The notes below the pieces were generated by a model, which was not told the DNA's origin, did not search any database, and saw only the letters and a list, made by a program, of their open reading frames with translations. Below, piece after piece: positions 5,568 to 14,746 of a stretch of DNA of 42,085 nucleotides. The position numbers and the translations under genes were made by a program. Positions within the stretch are counted from its first letter, which is position 1; every line of letters starts with the position of its first letter. The stretch is from a virus: positions 1 through 42,085 of the IMG/VR virus record IMGVR_UViG_3300034523_000024. One strand, given 5' to 3'.

Positions 5568-8500
5568 CAGATGATCTCCTTGCCGTAACCCACGGCGGTG
5601 TACTGAAAGTCTCGCACGGCTGGTTTGTCGTTCTTGTCGTGGATCACAAGATCAACGCCGGTGCGTGTCAGTGTATCCAGTGTAAAGTAATCGCCTGATT
5701 CTGCGTTGAAGATCGTGATACCCATCGTTGGCGCTTGGTAGAACGGATCTACAAAGGCAATGAAAAATGGCCCAGCAGCGGTGCCAGTGCCAGTGCCTGG
5801 TCCAGTTGCGGTGAACTTGGTGCCGACGTTGTTGTTTGCCGCGCCGATCAATGTGAAGTCAGTCGTACCAACGGTGACGATGGTGTAGTCATGGCCGATG
5901 ACGAACGATCCGGCGACCACTTCAGTGTCGTGAACATCAGACTGCTCAGTGCGTTGCTGCATTTCAACCGTTACCGCGGCATTGGTGATCACTGGCGTCT
6001 GTGTTTCATCCGTAGTGCTAGCAACCACGCGGAACTGAAATGCCCTGCCGCGCACTGTGGCATTAGCGAAGTCGCGCCAATCGCTCCAGTCTGGGTCGCC
6101 TGTGGGATCATCCGTGGTTGTGCGCACCTCCATCGCAGCATTAACGCGGTCGCCTAGATCGTCGATCGTGCTCCATGTGTCGATCAATGCGTCCTTGGTA
6201 TCCCACAATGCACCAGGGATGTAGCTGCTGACCGTTAGTGTCCGCCGCAGGTTGATGTCATACACCTGCGATAGATCCAATGCGGTTGGATTCAGCAGAT
6301 AGCTGCCAGTCTCAACTGAACCGCCGACGTTATCAATCGACTCCAACCCATCCCAGTTACCATCTTGCGCCATGTCATCAACCCATATGTCATTGGTCAG
6401 TGAGACACCATTTAGCGCAGGATCGTAGTAGGTGTTATCAAATGATCCAGTGAATGGCGGATGCGTGATGGTTTGCACCGCCAACCGTGGCAACGGTTCT
6501 GGTAGGTCAACAATGATTGATGCTGCTGCGGTAGAGCGGTTGCCGGTGTCATCTTCAAACTTGATTAGGTAGGTGCCCTCCAGCAATGGCACCTGCTTCT
6601 GCGTTTGACCGCCAGCAGCAGCGGCAACGATCTCTTGCGCGTTTTCCCAGACTGCACCTGATAGCGTTGCTTGGTGCCTGATGAGCACCTTGCCATTAAG
6701 GATTACGTCTAGCTCAGTGCTGCGGTTCCAGCTAATGACTGCACTGGCTTGATCAATGGCGACCAAGCTGAGCCCTGTTGGTGTTGCAGGTGCAGCGGTC
6801 TTACCGACTGCTTCGATTTGCGTTGTAGCAGCAGTTGGCGACAGCCTTAGGTTGTCAGGGTTGACGCTGTACACCTCAATGTCATAGGTGCCAGCAAGCG
6901 CAACATCAATGCCGTAGGCAAGTGTCTGTTGATCGACTTCTGTCCAGTTGCCATCATCAATCCGCCAGCGGACGCGGTAAACGTCAACGCCATCCACCGC
7001 TGGCCATGACACATCAATCTGCGCTAGCACAATGCCATTGCTTGCAAAGATGCGCTCCGTTGCTTCAACGTATGTTGGCGCTTCGTAGACAATGTTCAGG
7101 TTTGTGATGTCACGCTGCTGCAGCGGTACGTCACGCTCGATGTAGTCGTACTTGCTGCTGTTGTAGGCAACTGCGCTGATCGTATAGAGAGCCTCATCCT
7201 GCTCGGCAATGCTGACCACACGCCAAGTGGATGCCTCTAGGTCTGCGGTTTGATACACCCAGATGCTGTTTGCATTTGGTGCGCTGCTGTATGCGCTGCT
7301 GACCGTGATTACATTGCCAACGATGCTGCTAACGGTTTTTGATTCAACCGTGCCATCAGACAGGATTACAGATAGCGTTGGGCTAGTGCCAAGCGCAAGA
7401 TCACCGGCATCATCAACGGTGATCGCAGTGGTGGTGGCGGATGCAATGCGACCACCGCGGCGCTGCTGGCTGCGGGTTGGATCTGCGATCTCAATGATCT
7501 GCCCAGGCTGCACGATCACGCCAGCATCAAGCGATACCGTAAATGACACCACCTGCGTCTCGTAGCGGTTGGAGTACAGCAACCATTCACCAAGGCGATG
7601 CGCTTGCCCGCGACTGGTGCAGGCAAAGGCTTGGATTTCAGCCTTCTGCACGCCATAGCGCTGAATGCCATCTAGATCCTCGACGACCTCCTGCGCAATG
7701 TCGCGTGTCTCCATGTTGAAATAAGAGACGACAGCAACAGTTGGCCGTCCTTTTAGGTTGCTGTTTTGATAGGCAAAGCCATCCTCGGTGATATTCGCCA
7801 GTGTGAATAAATGCGCGATTGAATCCGGTGCATCTTGCGCAATACTTAGCGAGCCCTCCGACCAAAAGGGCATGGCACGAAACACCGAGCACAGATCATT
7901 AACTAGCTTGTAGGCATCCTCGGATGACTGGATGTTGACATTGCAAGAGAAGCGCGGCTCTTGCCCGCCAAAGCCATCGGGTACTGTGGCACCGCAATAT
8001 TGGCTGGCGCTGAAGAATGACCACTTATCAAGCTGCGCTGGTTGGATGTGATCACCAAACCCATAGCGCGATGATGTCAGCAGGTCCCATAGGATCCATG
8101 CCGGATCGCTGCACCATTCCTTGGTGGCCTTGAAATTACCGCCCCATGCGCCGCTGTAAGACAGCGCACCAGTGTATTGGTTGACGGTGGCATTGTCTGG
8201 TATTGCAATCTTGATGCCACGCACGCGATAGCTGCGTGATGGGATGTTACCGATCTGCCTTGCGTCTAGCCTGATGCCAACCAATGCTGCATTGGGATAG
8301 CGCAGCCTGCCGTAGATGATCTTGGTGTATGACGACCACTCAAAGCGATTGCGCAGTGATGCTTTGGTTGAATCTGCAGTGACTCGCGCCACCTTGATGT
8401 CAACCGGAAATGCGCCATCAATCTCGATTTGATAATCGCGGTTGTAGGGATCTAGCGTCTTGCCATTGATCGTGTCATCAATGATTGTCTCGTACGATCC

Positions 8501-8887
8501 ACCGCTGTAACGCCGTGCAATTTGCACACGCACCTTGGCGCCTTTGCTGCCATTGCTGGAGAACAGCACCGGGAAACGTAATGTGACGCGCACTGCGTCA
8601 ACGTTGTTATCCGTGATCGTGCGAATGACTGGATTGTCCTTTTCGACGGTTGCGCCAACCGTTCGCTCTTCATCAATCGACTGATCGCCGAACTTAATCG
8701 GTGCTTGATCTTTGGTGCCTACTGCAGTCGCGTCGATTGTGACATTTTGAAAGTTGCGTCGTCCGCTGCTGTCACGCAATGGTGTGTTGTCGAAAAAGAT
8801 GGACTGCTCGCCATCCACCAAGCCTTCAATTTCACCTTCGCTGATCAGGTCGATAATCTGCGTGTATTGCGTGGATTGCAGCGCCAT
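5567..8887 (-). CDS. Lambda gpJ-like tail tip / host-specificity protein
   Basis: This 1106-residue protein is close in length to lambda J (1132). The N-terminus (TQIIDLISEGEIEGLVDG) and the WGGNFKATKEWCSDPAWILWDLL block are typical of the tip attachment protein family. Two fibronectin type III-like modules lie near residues 600-690 and 695-790. Near 995-1035 is a glycine/threonine-rich module (YTIVTVGTTDFTLIG) that recurs in many phage structural proteins. It follows K and I as in lambda. It should form the central tip fibre and set host range. Confidence 0.92.
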   Translation of the reverse strand: MALQSTQYTQIIDLISEGEIEGLVDGEQSIFFDNTPLRDSSGRRNFQNVTIDATAVGTKDQAPIKFGDQSIDEERTVGATVEKDNPVIRTITDNNVDAVRVTLRFPVLFSSNGSKGAKVRVQIARRYSGGSYETIIDDTINGKTLDPYNRDYQIEIDGAFPVDIKVARVTADSTKASLRNRFEWSSYTKIIYGRLRYPNAALVGIRLDARQIGNIPSRSYRVRGIKIAIPDNATVNQYTGALSYSGAWGGNFKATKEWCSDPAWILWDLLTSSRYGFGDHIQPAQLDKWSFFSASQYCGATVPDGFGGQEPRFSCNVNIQSSEDAYKLVNDLCSVFRAMPFWSEGSLSIAQDAPDSIAHLFTLANITEDGFAYQNSNLKGRPTVAVVSYFNMETRDIAQEVVEDLDGIQRYGVQKAEIQAFACTSRGQAHRLGEWLLYSNRYETQVVSFTVSLDAGVIVQPGQIIEIADPTRSQQRRGGRIASATTTAITVDDAGDLALGTSPTLSVILSDGTVESKTVSSIVGNVITVSSAYSSAPNANSIWVYQTADLEASTWRVVSIAEQDEALYTISAVAYNSSKYDYIERDVPLQQRDITNLNIVYEAPTYVEATERIFASNGIVLAQIDVSWPAVDGVDVYRVRWRIDDGNWTEVDQQTLAYGIDVALAGTYDIEVYSVNPDNLRLSPTAATTQIEAVGKTAAPATPTGLSLVAIDQASAVISWNRSTELDVILNGKVLIRHQATLSGAVWENAQEIVAAAAGGQTQKQVPLLEGTYLIKFEDDTGNRSTAAASIIVDLPEPLPRLAVQTITHPPFTGSFDNTYYDPALNGVSLTNDIWVDDMAQDGNWDGLESIDNVGGSVETGSYLLNPTALDLSQVYDINLRRTLTVSSYIPGALWDTKDALIDTWSTIDDLGDRVNAAMEVRTTTDDPTGDPDWSDWRDFANATVRGRAFQFRVVASTTDETQTPVITNAAVTVEMQQRTEQSDVHDTEVVAGSFVIGHDYTIVTVGTTDFTLIGAANNNVGTKFTATGPGTGTGTAAGPFFIAFVDPFYQAPTMGITIFNAESGDYFTLDTLTRTGVDLVIHDKNDKPAVRDFQYTAVGYGKEII

Positions 8888-9525
8888 CAGCCTTTTACCT
8901 GCACTGTATCGAGTCCGGAGCTGATTACTACCGATCCGGTAATTATTTCACCGTAGACCACTGGAACGGGCACACCAGCACGCGCCGTATTCTGCACACC
9001 GTTGAAGCTGAAGTTAGCGCGTGGATCTTTGGATTGCGCAATCGGCAGTGGTGATGCAGCAACACCTACTTGCGGTGCTGGCTGCGTAAGCGCAGATGAT
9101 GCGTAGGCAAGACCTGCGCCAACAGCGCCGAGGGTGATGATCCGCCCGATGTCACCGCCAATGATGGTGCCAAGTATGGCGCCGCCAAGCGCAACCAAGC
9201 CGCCAGTTATCAGGTTGCTGCTGCTGCTGCTTGCTCGCTTTTGATTGCGACGATCAATATCCTCTTGCGTTCTAGCAATCTCACCCGAAAACACCGGCAC
9301 AATGCGCAGCTCTTGCGCACCGAGCGGATCATTCAGTTGCTCATAGCCGGTCAGCCTGTAGTCACCGATATAGATTGCATACCACTGGTTCAAGATGTGC
9401 TGCTTCACTTGCGGGTAGTTTGCCGCTAGGAATCGAAACGCCTCTACTGGTGTATTGATTGCTGCCTTGAACACCCGTTGGCCGATGCACTTAGCTAGCT
9501 GCCCATACACTCGGATGGTATTCAT
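8887..9525 (-). CDS. Lambda gpI-like tail assembly protein
   Basis: This 212-residue protein starts at the ATG at 9523-9525; an upstream frame start adds nine unsupported residues. An N-terminal ubiquitin-like part (MNTIRVYGQLAKCIG) leads to a glycine-rich hydrophobic segment (GGLVALGGAILGTIIGG) that could insert in membrane. The C-terminal stretch NFSFNGVQNTARAGVPVPVVYG is typical of the tail assembly protein I family. It overlaps the K-like gene and directly precedes J, as in lambda. It probably helps tip assembly or DNA entry. Confidence 0.88.
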   Translation of the reverse strand: MNTIRVYGQLAKCIGQRVFKAAINTPVEAFRFLAANYPQVKQHILNQWYAIYIGDYRLTGYEQLNDPLGAQELRIVPVFSGEIARTQEDIDRRNQKRASSSSSNLITGGLVALGGAILGTIIGGDIGRIITLGAVGAGLAYASSALTQPAPQVGVAASPLPIAQSKDPRANFSFNGVQNTARAGVPVPVVYGEIITGSVVISSGLDTVQVKG

Positions 9526-9841
9526 CGGACCATTGCTCGGTGCGTGGATCAATGATAAACCAGCTCAATCCGCTGAGTTGTATCCCTCTAATGTCCAGTC
9601 TAGATGGCTCGATACTGCCGCCCGGATGGCTGTGGATAATCGCCAGTACGGTGCCTGAATCCTCTGCTGCTGCGTAGTCCAGTGGATCCATGGCAAACTC
9701 CTCGCCACTGTTTGCCATGTTGCGGCATGGCCAATAGATCACGGCATCTGGCGCAAGCTTTACCAGCAGCCCGCATGACTCGTTGGGATCTTGCTGTTTT
9801 GCGTGCTGCATTGCAGCATCACGCCAGGTAAGTGCTGACAC
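9491..9841 (-). CDS. Lambda gpK-like JAMM metalloprotease domain protein
   Basis: This 116-residue protein uses the GTG at 9839-9841, which has GGAGG upstream at 9850-9854; a TTG at 9856 is a weaker choice. It carries a complete JAMM zinc site: E21 before SCGLL, H70 and H72 in HSHP, S80 and D83 in the spaced SRLD. Lambda K joins a JAMM domain to an NlpC/P60 hydrolase domain. Here only the JAMM part exists, so a wall-cutting half is absent or encoded elsewhere. It begins inside the 3' end of the L-like gene. Confidence 0.85.
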   Translation of the reverse strand: MSALTWRDAAMQHAKQQDPNESCGLLVKLAPDAVIYWPCRNMANSGEEFAMDPLDYAAAEDSGTVLAIIHSHPGGSIEPSRLDIRGIQLSGLSWFIIDPRTEQWSDEYHPSVWAAS

Positions 9842-11300
9842 CAGGGAAGCCTCCAAAGTTCAAGATGCCGTCAGTACGGAAGACGTAGTTTCGATCTGGT
9901 GTTGTGAACGTATACAAGGTGCTTGGCTGCGACTGCACTTCATAGAAGCTGTAAGTGCCTTCGCTGCCGTTGACTTTACCTTCAAATGAAATATAGATAC
10001 GCTTCAACCCGCTGCTGTTGCTAATGATGCTACCAACCCTAGCTGCATCTGCCTCGGTGATGGTAGGGCCAATAACATACAACCCGGATACGATATCTGT
10101 TCTATCTGGCACCACGAGCATTCTGCTGGTTGGATCTAGATCACGTGGATTGGCTGCGAAACCAAACTCTTGTACCTTTAGATAGGAGTTTGACTTGGTA
10201 GTGATTAAGGTTGCGATGTTCAACCATGGCACAGGCTGACTGAGCGTTACCGTCGTGCCGCTGATCTCCGCAATGGTCGTGCCGGTTTGGATGTTTGATC
10301 CGGTCACAATCATGCCAACAGCCAAGTCCGCCGCTGATGCCACCGTGAGCGCTGTCCTGCTGGTGTTTAGGGTTGCGAGCTTTACAGCACTGCTTGAAGC
10401 GGTGGCACTATCGCTCATCGTTACGGTATTGCCGCTGATGCTGGATACTGTCGTACCAGATGGTATGCCAAAGCCTTTGACCGGCAGCCCTGCTGCAACT
10501 GATGTGCCGTCAACCAGTACAAGCTGATTGCTGCCGCTGGTGATACTGCCGATCCTCGTGATCTGACCAAACCTGCGCTCGCAACTGCTCAGTCGCTTGC
10601 CGCATACATCTTCGGCAAGTGTTGTCACTGGATTGTCGTCAACGTCAAAGTACTGCGTGCCGTTGTACTGGCAGGTTTCAGGATCGCGGTACACCCAAGG
10701 ACAGTAGGTGCTGACGCATTCACGCTTCGGTGCGCGCACACCACTTAGGTCGAAGACTGATGCAAGCTCAAATTGCACGACATCACGATTCTCGAGTGCA
10801 GTGCGGTCAATGTAGAACACCTGACGCGGAAACTCAGCCGTAGGATCTGGGCTGTATGGGCTGACTCCACCAGGGAAGTTATCGGCGTCGATGTACCGCG
10901 CCAGTGTGCGGATGCGCGTGACCTTGGCGCCTTCAATGCCACGCGGCAGACTAAGGATCAACCCAGTGATCGTGCCGAGCAGGTTACTCATCGTGAGCGT
11001 TGGACGCGGCAGCGTGCCATTGCCGCTCATCTCAAAGCCTTCAGCTTGAACAGGAAACCACGAGTAGGTGTTGCCGTTCCACACCAGCCCGCCGGTTTCC
11101 TGTGAGATGGTGTCGCCGTTTTCGTACAGCAACAGCGTGCTGTTCTCAGCCTGCAAGGCACCGCCAGTTTGCAGGCTGATTCCTGCATGGAAGCGGTACA
11201 CATCCGCTACGCCATGCTGCGCAACATTAAGCTCTAGCTCAAACAGCTCAATGAGTGCGCCAGGGTTGATCTCTTGTAGTGCCGCAAATGGGACTGCCAT
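9819..11300 (-). CDS. Lambda gpL-like minor tail protein with large inserted domain
   Basis: This 493-residue protein is about twice the length of lambda L (232). Residues 1-245 match the family and carry C195, C200, C210, C233 and C240; lambda L binds an iron-sulfur cluster through such cysteines. The family's end motif FGGFPG appears only at 482-487. Between CERRFG (240-245) and that motif sit about 235 extra residues. They include Ig-like Val/Thr/Ser repeats of the pattern VSSISGNTVTMS and IAEISGTTVTLS. The insert could decorate the tail tip. Position between M and K supports the call. Confidence 0.85.
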   Translation of the reverse strand: MAVPFAALQEINPGALIELFELELNVAQHGVADVYRFHAGISLQTGGALQAENSTLLLYENGDTISQETGGLVWNGNTYSWFPVQAEGFEMSGNGTLPRPTLTMSNLLGTITGLILSLPRGIEGAKVTRIRTLARYIDADNFPGGVSPYSPDPTAEFPRQVFYIDRTALENRDVVQFELASVFDLSGVRAPKRECVSTYCPWVYRDPETCQYNGTQYFDVDDNPVTTLAEDVCGKRLSSCERRFGQITRIGSITSGSNQLVLVDGTSVAAGLPVKGFGIPSGTTVSSISGNTVTMSDSATASSSAVKLATLNTSRTALTVASAADLAVGMIVTGSNIQTGTTIAEISGTTVTLSQPVPWLNIATLITTKSNSYLKVQEFGFAANPRDLDPTSRMLVVPDRTDIVSGLYVIGPTITEADAARVGSIISNSSGLKRIYISFEGKVNGSEGTYSFYEVQSQPSTLYTFTTPDRNYVFRTDGILNFGGFPGVSTYLA

Positions 11301-11641
11301 TATGGTTCAAATACCTGCACGAATGTTGCACTGACCGTAGCGCGATTGTTGTACGGTATGGACTTGCTCCACTCATAGCACACCCACTTGTAACTGCTTG
11401 CCTCGCCCGGTGGTGTCCAGTCGAAGCTATCGCTATCTGCAGCGCGTGCATCTAGGAAGGCTTCAATCGTATCGGCATCAGTCTCGGAAACGTTAAACGT
11501 CAGCGTCCATATCTTTGGGTTTTGATTCAATCCAACGGTCAACCGGTGCTGATAGCCATCACCAAACTGCACAACACGCACGCGTGGTGCGCTGCCCTTT
11601 TGTGCGCCATATGTTGGTGTGATCGCAGGAAATGTTGCCAT
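11300..11641 (-). CDS. Lambda gpM-like minor tail protein
   Basis: This 113-residue protein matches the phage minor tail protein M family in length and motifs: FGDGYQHR near residue 26, WTLTFNVSE near 45, and a FDWTPPGE loop followed by KWVCYEWSK. Its ends overlap the tape measure stop and the L-like start by one base each, so the three are co-translated. It joins the tail tip to the tube in lambda. Confidence 0.9.
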   Translation of the reverse strand: MATFPAITPTYGAQKGSAPRVRVVQFGDGYQHRLTVGLNQNPKIWTLTFNVSETDADTIEAFLDARAADSDSFDWTPPGEASSYKWVCYEWSKSIPYNNRATVSATFVQVFEP

Positions 11642-13767
11642 TACGCAAGGATGCCTCCGGGTCGCTTTTGTTTCACCAATTCTGACTGCACAGCGGCTGC
11701 AATCACGCGGCCCAATGCAGCGCCAGATCCTGCATCACCTTGCACGCTGCTGCCGCTGGCGTCCACGTTGACTACCACGTTGGTGGCGCCAAAGGTACCG
11801 GATGGCGCAATGCCGCCGCTGCGTCCTGGCGTGAACAGCTCCGGACCACGTTCGCCGACGAGGTAGCTGCGACCGCTAGAGACGCTACCGCCCATGGCAC
11901 GCTTGCCGCCAAGACCAACCATGCCGAGCAGTCCGCCGCCAGTACCGGATCCGGTCATGCTGCCGAATAGCGCAAGGTTGACGGCAACATCAATCAGCTT
12001 GGCTGAGATGCTGCGCAACACTTGCGAGGCGACATCACCGAGGCTCTTGGTGCCATCAATAGCGCCTTGGATGGCATCAACAACGCCATCCTTAATGGTG
12101 CTGCCGATGTCGGTGTAGAGCTGCTTCATCTGGTCAGCAGCAGCGATCTGCTTCTTCAGTGCTTCAATGCCTTGCAGCTTGGCTTTGACATCAGCTTCTG
12201 ATAGGCCTTTGGTGTCCTTCATCAGGTCGCGCAACTGCTGCTGCAGGATCACTTCAGCTTCGTTGCCATTCAGCTTGGCACGCAGCAACGCTTCTTCATC
12301 CATCAATGTTTGCAGCTTGTCTTGCCCTGCTTTGATTAGCTCTTGGTCTTTTTTTGCTTGCTCCTCTTGCAGCTTGAACAGGTCTTCATCAAGACGCAAT
12401 GCACGCTCTTTTGCCTTGTAGCGCAACTCAGCGATCTGGTTTGCTTTTGCTTGCGCTGGCAGATCTTTATTGGCAAGGATCTCAGTACCTTGTGCGCTGA
12501 TTGCTAGTAGATCCTTCTGCGCCTCGCGTGCTAGTACCAGTTGTTTGTTGTTGTTCTTGCGTGCAGTCAGTAGCCGTTGTTGAATAATGAACTCTTGCTG
12601 CGCAACACCAAGCGAGCGACTGCTTAACGCAATCTGCTGCGCCGCGCGCTCTGCTTCACGCTTGCGCTTTTCTTCCTCGCGCTTTGCTTTTGCTGCTGCG
12701 CCTTTATCCTCCTCAGCAAGCAGCGCCGGTGGTTTGGTCGTTGCAGCGGGCGCAGTTACAGTTGGCTTTACTTGGCCGGTACGCAAGCCAAATGCTTCTA
12801 TCAGATCTCTCTCGCGTTGCGCCTTCAGTTCTTGAAATTGACGATTGCGCTCAAATGGATCTCGTATTCTACGTCGATTAACTATGTCTTCCGCTTCGCG
12901 TTCCGCTTGGCGCAGTATTTGCTGGCGTTGACTTTGGTTCAAGCCAAATGCTTTGGCTCGTGCGCCAGTGTTCAACAAGTTATTGATCGTATTGATTGCA
13001 AATATCGCCTCATTCAAGACCGATTTAATTGCAGGCGTTAGGCTCGTGCCAATCACGCGAGCAATAGTCTCAACCCCATCCGTCAAGGTGCTGAACTTGC
13101 CTGCCAGCGTGTCGCTTTGAGCGATGGCGCCATTGGCGTATTTGCCGCCCTTTTCTGTTAGGCGAACGATGGCAACCTCAACAGCTTCTGCGCTGATGCG
13201 ACCCTTGCTCAGTGCCTTACTGAACTCCTCGCCGGTGAGTCCATACATCTTGCGCAGCTCATCCTGCAGCGCAACGCCACGCTCTTGGAACTGCAGCAGC
13301 TCTTCGCCTTGCAGCCTGCCCTTAGCGATGACTTGACCGTAGGCAAGCGACAACTCGCCAAGGTTGGCGCCAGTGGCGCCGGCTACGTCACCCAGTCGCC
13401 TGGTGGTTTCAACCACCTTTTCAGCGCTGACGCCAAACGCCGTCAACCGCTTGGCAGTTTCAATCAGCTCTGTACTGGTAAATGGCGTTACCGCACCGAT
13501 CGCCTGCAGTTCAGAGATGATCTGCTTTGCCTTATCAACGCTGCCCGTCAGTGTTTGAATACTGCGGGTTTGTGTTTCAAGCTCTGCGGTCTTGACAACA
13601 ACAAACCGTATTGCAGCCGCTGCAGATAATGCAACACCAAGGCTTGCGACGGCGCCGCGCAATGCGTTGATGCCTGCTGTTGCTGTTTTTGACGCGCCGT
13701 TGATCTGCTGCAAGTTGCGCACAGCAGACTGACTGTTTACCTGTACGTCAACAACAGCAACAGCCAC
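11641..13767 (-). CDS. Tail tape measure protein
   Basis: This 708-residue protein starts at a GTG (13765-13767) behind a strong GGGAGG ribosome-binding site. It has a short hydrophobic segment near 35-55, then the tape measure N-terminal domain (AVTPFTSTELIETAKRL, then FQERGVALQDELRKMYG). A long Lys/Glu/Gln-rich coiled coil spans about 280-560, and a glycine-rich end (GGSVSSGRSYLVGERGPELF) is typical of tape measures. With the lambda ratio of about 0.15 nm per residue the tail would be near 105 nm (inference). It follows the G/GT chaperones as in lambda. Confidence 0.95.
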   Translation of the reverse strand: MAVAVVDVQVNSQSAVRNLQQINGASKTATAGINALRGAVASLGVALSAAAAIRFVVVKTAELETQTRSIQTLTGSVDKAKQIISELQAIGAVTPFTSTELIETAKRLTAFGVSAEKVVETTRRLGDVAGATGANLGELSLAYGQVIAKGRLQGEELLQFQERGVALQDELRKMYGLTGEEFSKALSKGRISAEAVEVAIVRLTEKGGKYANGAIAQSDTLAGKFSTLTDGVETIARVIGTSLTPAIKSVLNEAIFAINTINNLLNTGARAKAFGLNQSQRQQILRQAEREAEDIVNRRRIRDPFERNRQFQELKAQRERDLIEAFGLRTGQVKPTVTAPAATTKPPALLAEEDKGAAAKAKREEEKRKREAERAAQQIALSSRSLGVAQQEFIIQQRLLTARKNNNKQLVLAREAQKDLLAISAQGTEILANKDLPAQAKANQIAELRYKAKERALRLDEDLFKLQEEQAKKDQELIKAGQDKLQTLMDEEALLRAKLNGNEAEVILQQQLRDLMKDTKGLSEADVKAKLQGIEALKKQIAAADQMKQLYTDIGSTIKDGVVDAIQGAIDGTKSLGDVASQVLRSISAKLIDVAVNLALFGSMTGSGTGGGLLGMVGLGGKRAMGGSVSSGRSYLVGERGPELFTPGRSGGIAPSGTFGATNVVVNVDASGSSVQGDAGSGAALGRVIAAAVQSELVKQKRPGGILA

Positions 13768-13792
13768 GGCAGCACCTCCCTATGCAACCAGT

Positions 13793-14325
13793 CTACCGCC
13801 GTGACTTAGCGCGATCCATTGCTTCCTTCTCGCGCTTGCCTTTCACTTCATAGTAGGCAGCAAAGTGAACAAACTCAGCATCAGTCAGCTCAGTGCGTAA
13901 CCGGCTGACTGTCATGCCAAGTTCCGTGGCAAGGAAGAACTCAAAGAACAACCATGAGTCTTCCTCTAGGCTTTTTTTGCTTCCTCGAGGCTAGGTTCAC
14001 CGCCAAGGCCAAACAAGAACAGCTCAAGCTCGTTCAGCACACGTTCAGGCAGCTCACGTTGCAGCTTGGCTGCATCAGCCGGTGCAAACGCCTTGGTGCC
14101 GTCCTCAAGCTCTGCCACCTGGCACAGCACCTGCGTGCTGATGTCGAGCGCCTCGTCACCACCAGCAAGCACCATCGCCTTCTTGCGATCAGCGCGGGTT
14201 ACGGGTTTGAAGTACAGATCCATCACCACAGTGCCGTCGTCTTTGGTGACTTCAAACTTGCGGCGTTGGTTGAGATCAAAAGCGCCCGTGAGTAGATCAA
14301 CCGGGCGCTGATTTGCAGCAGGCAT
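13793..14325 (-). CDS. Tail assembly chaperone GT, made by -1 frameshift
   Basis: The G frame slips back one base at the seven-A run (minus strand, 13972-13978) and continues 59 codons to TAG at 13793-13795, giving about 177 residues. The extension reads SLEEDSWLFFEFFLATELG, then an RTELTDAEFVHFAAYYEV block and a basic REKEAMDRAKSRR tail. This is the usual T part of lambda GT, which binds the tape measure. It has no start of its own and would be missed by simple gene calling. It ends 25 bases before the tape measure start. Confidence 0.88.
13966..14325 (-). CDS. Tail assembly chaperone G
   Basis: This 119-residue protein is the unshifted product, from ATG at 14323-14325 to TAG at 13966-13968. 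Its C-terminus EEAKKA is encoded across the slippery A-run. The position between the tail tube and tape measure genes, the size (lambda G is 140) and the shifted frame downstream identify it. It should coat the tape measure together with GT while the tail tube grows. Its start overlaps the stop of the tail tube gene by one base. Confidence 0.88.
   Translation of the reverse strand: MPAANQRPVDLLTGAFDLNQRRKFEVTKDDGTVVMDLYFKPVTRADRKKAMVLAGGDEALDISTQVLCQVAELEDGTKAFAPADAAKLQRELPERVLNELELFLFGLGGEPSLEEAKKA
13972..13978 (-). promoter_or_regulatory. Programmed -1 frameshift slippery site
   Basis: On the minus strand the frame reads GCA AAA AAA GCC TAG. This contains the heptamer A AAA AAA, at which both tRNAs can re-pair after a one-base slip. 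The shifted frame continues AGC CTA GAG into the conserved T extension, while the zero frame stops two codons later. Confidence 0.85.
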
Positions 14326-14744
14326 CAGATGGAAAGCGTGAGTGTTCCGGACGTCACGAACGAGACTGTAACAATCTCGATCTCGCCAACGGTAGCACTG
14401 TATTCAGTGCTAGTCACGACCACATTACCTGTGATCTTTTTGCCGCCGGTTTCATCAAGGTACAACTCAACAAAGGCATCAGCTTCGTCGGTTGCTTGGT
14501 TGACGTCTTTGATCAGGTCCAGCTTGTCGCCAGATCCCGGCGCGTCATACATCAACTCGATGGTGCCGCTGCCGCTGATCAGTCCACCTACGTTGGCGCG
14601 ATAGGTGCCGCCATGGGCAGTAGTGTCCAGCGACTCCTTCTCAACGGTCATGCTCCACGACCGCACAGCAGCGATCTCAGATACGCCGCCGCTGCCTGCC
14701 TTATCAAAGAAGACAGTGCCTTGTTGCCCGCGATAAAAAGCCAT
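14325..14744 (-). CDS. Tail tube protein, copy 2
   Basis: This 139-residue protein has the tail tube pattern: MAFYRGQQG start, WSMTVEKESLDTTAHGGTYR, NVGGLISGSGTIELMYD, then VELYLDE and a VTSTEYSATVGEIE end. It is a tandem paralogue of the gene just upstream (14747-15163), at about 60 percent identity by eye and with collinear motifs. It directly precedes G. Either copy could be the main tube subunit (lambda V equivalent); the other may form a special ring. Confidence 0.88.
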   Translation of the reverse strand: MAFYRGQQGTVFFDKAGSGGVSEIAAVRSWSMTVEKESLDTTAHGGTYRANVGGLISGSGTIELMYDAPGSGDKLDLIKDVNQATDEADAFVELYLDETGGKKITGNVVVTSTEYSATVGEIEIVTVSFVTSGTLTLSI

Positions 14745-14746
14745 GA

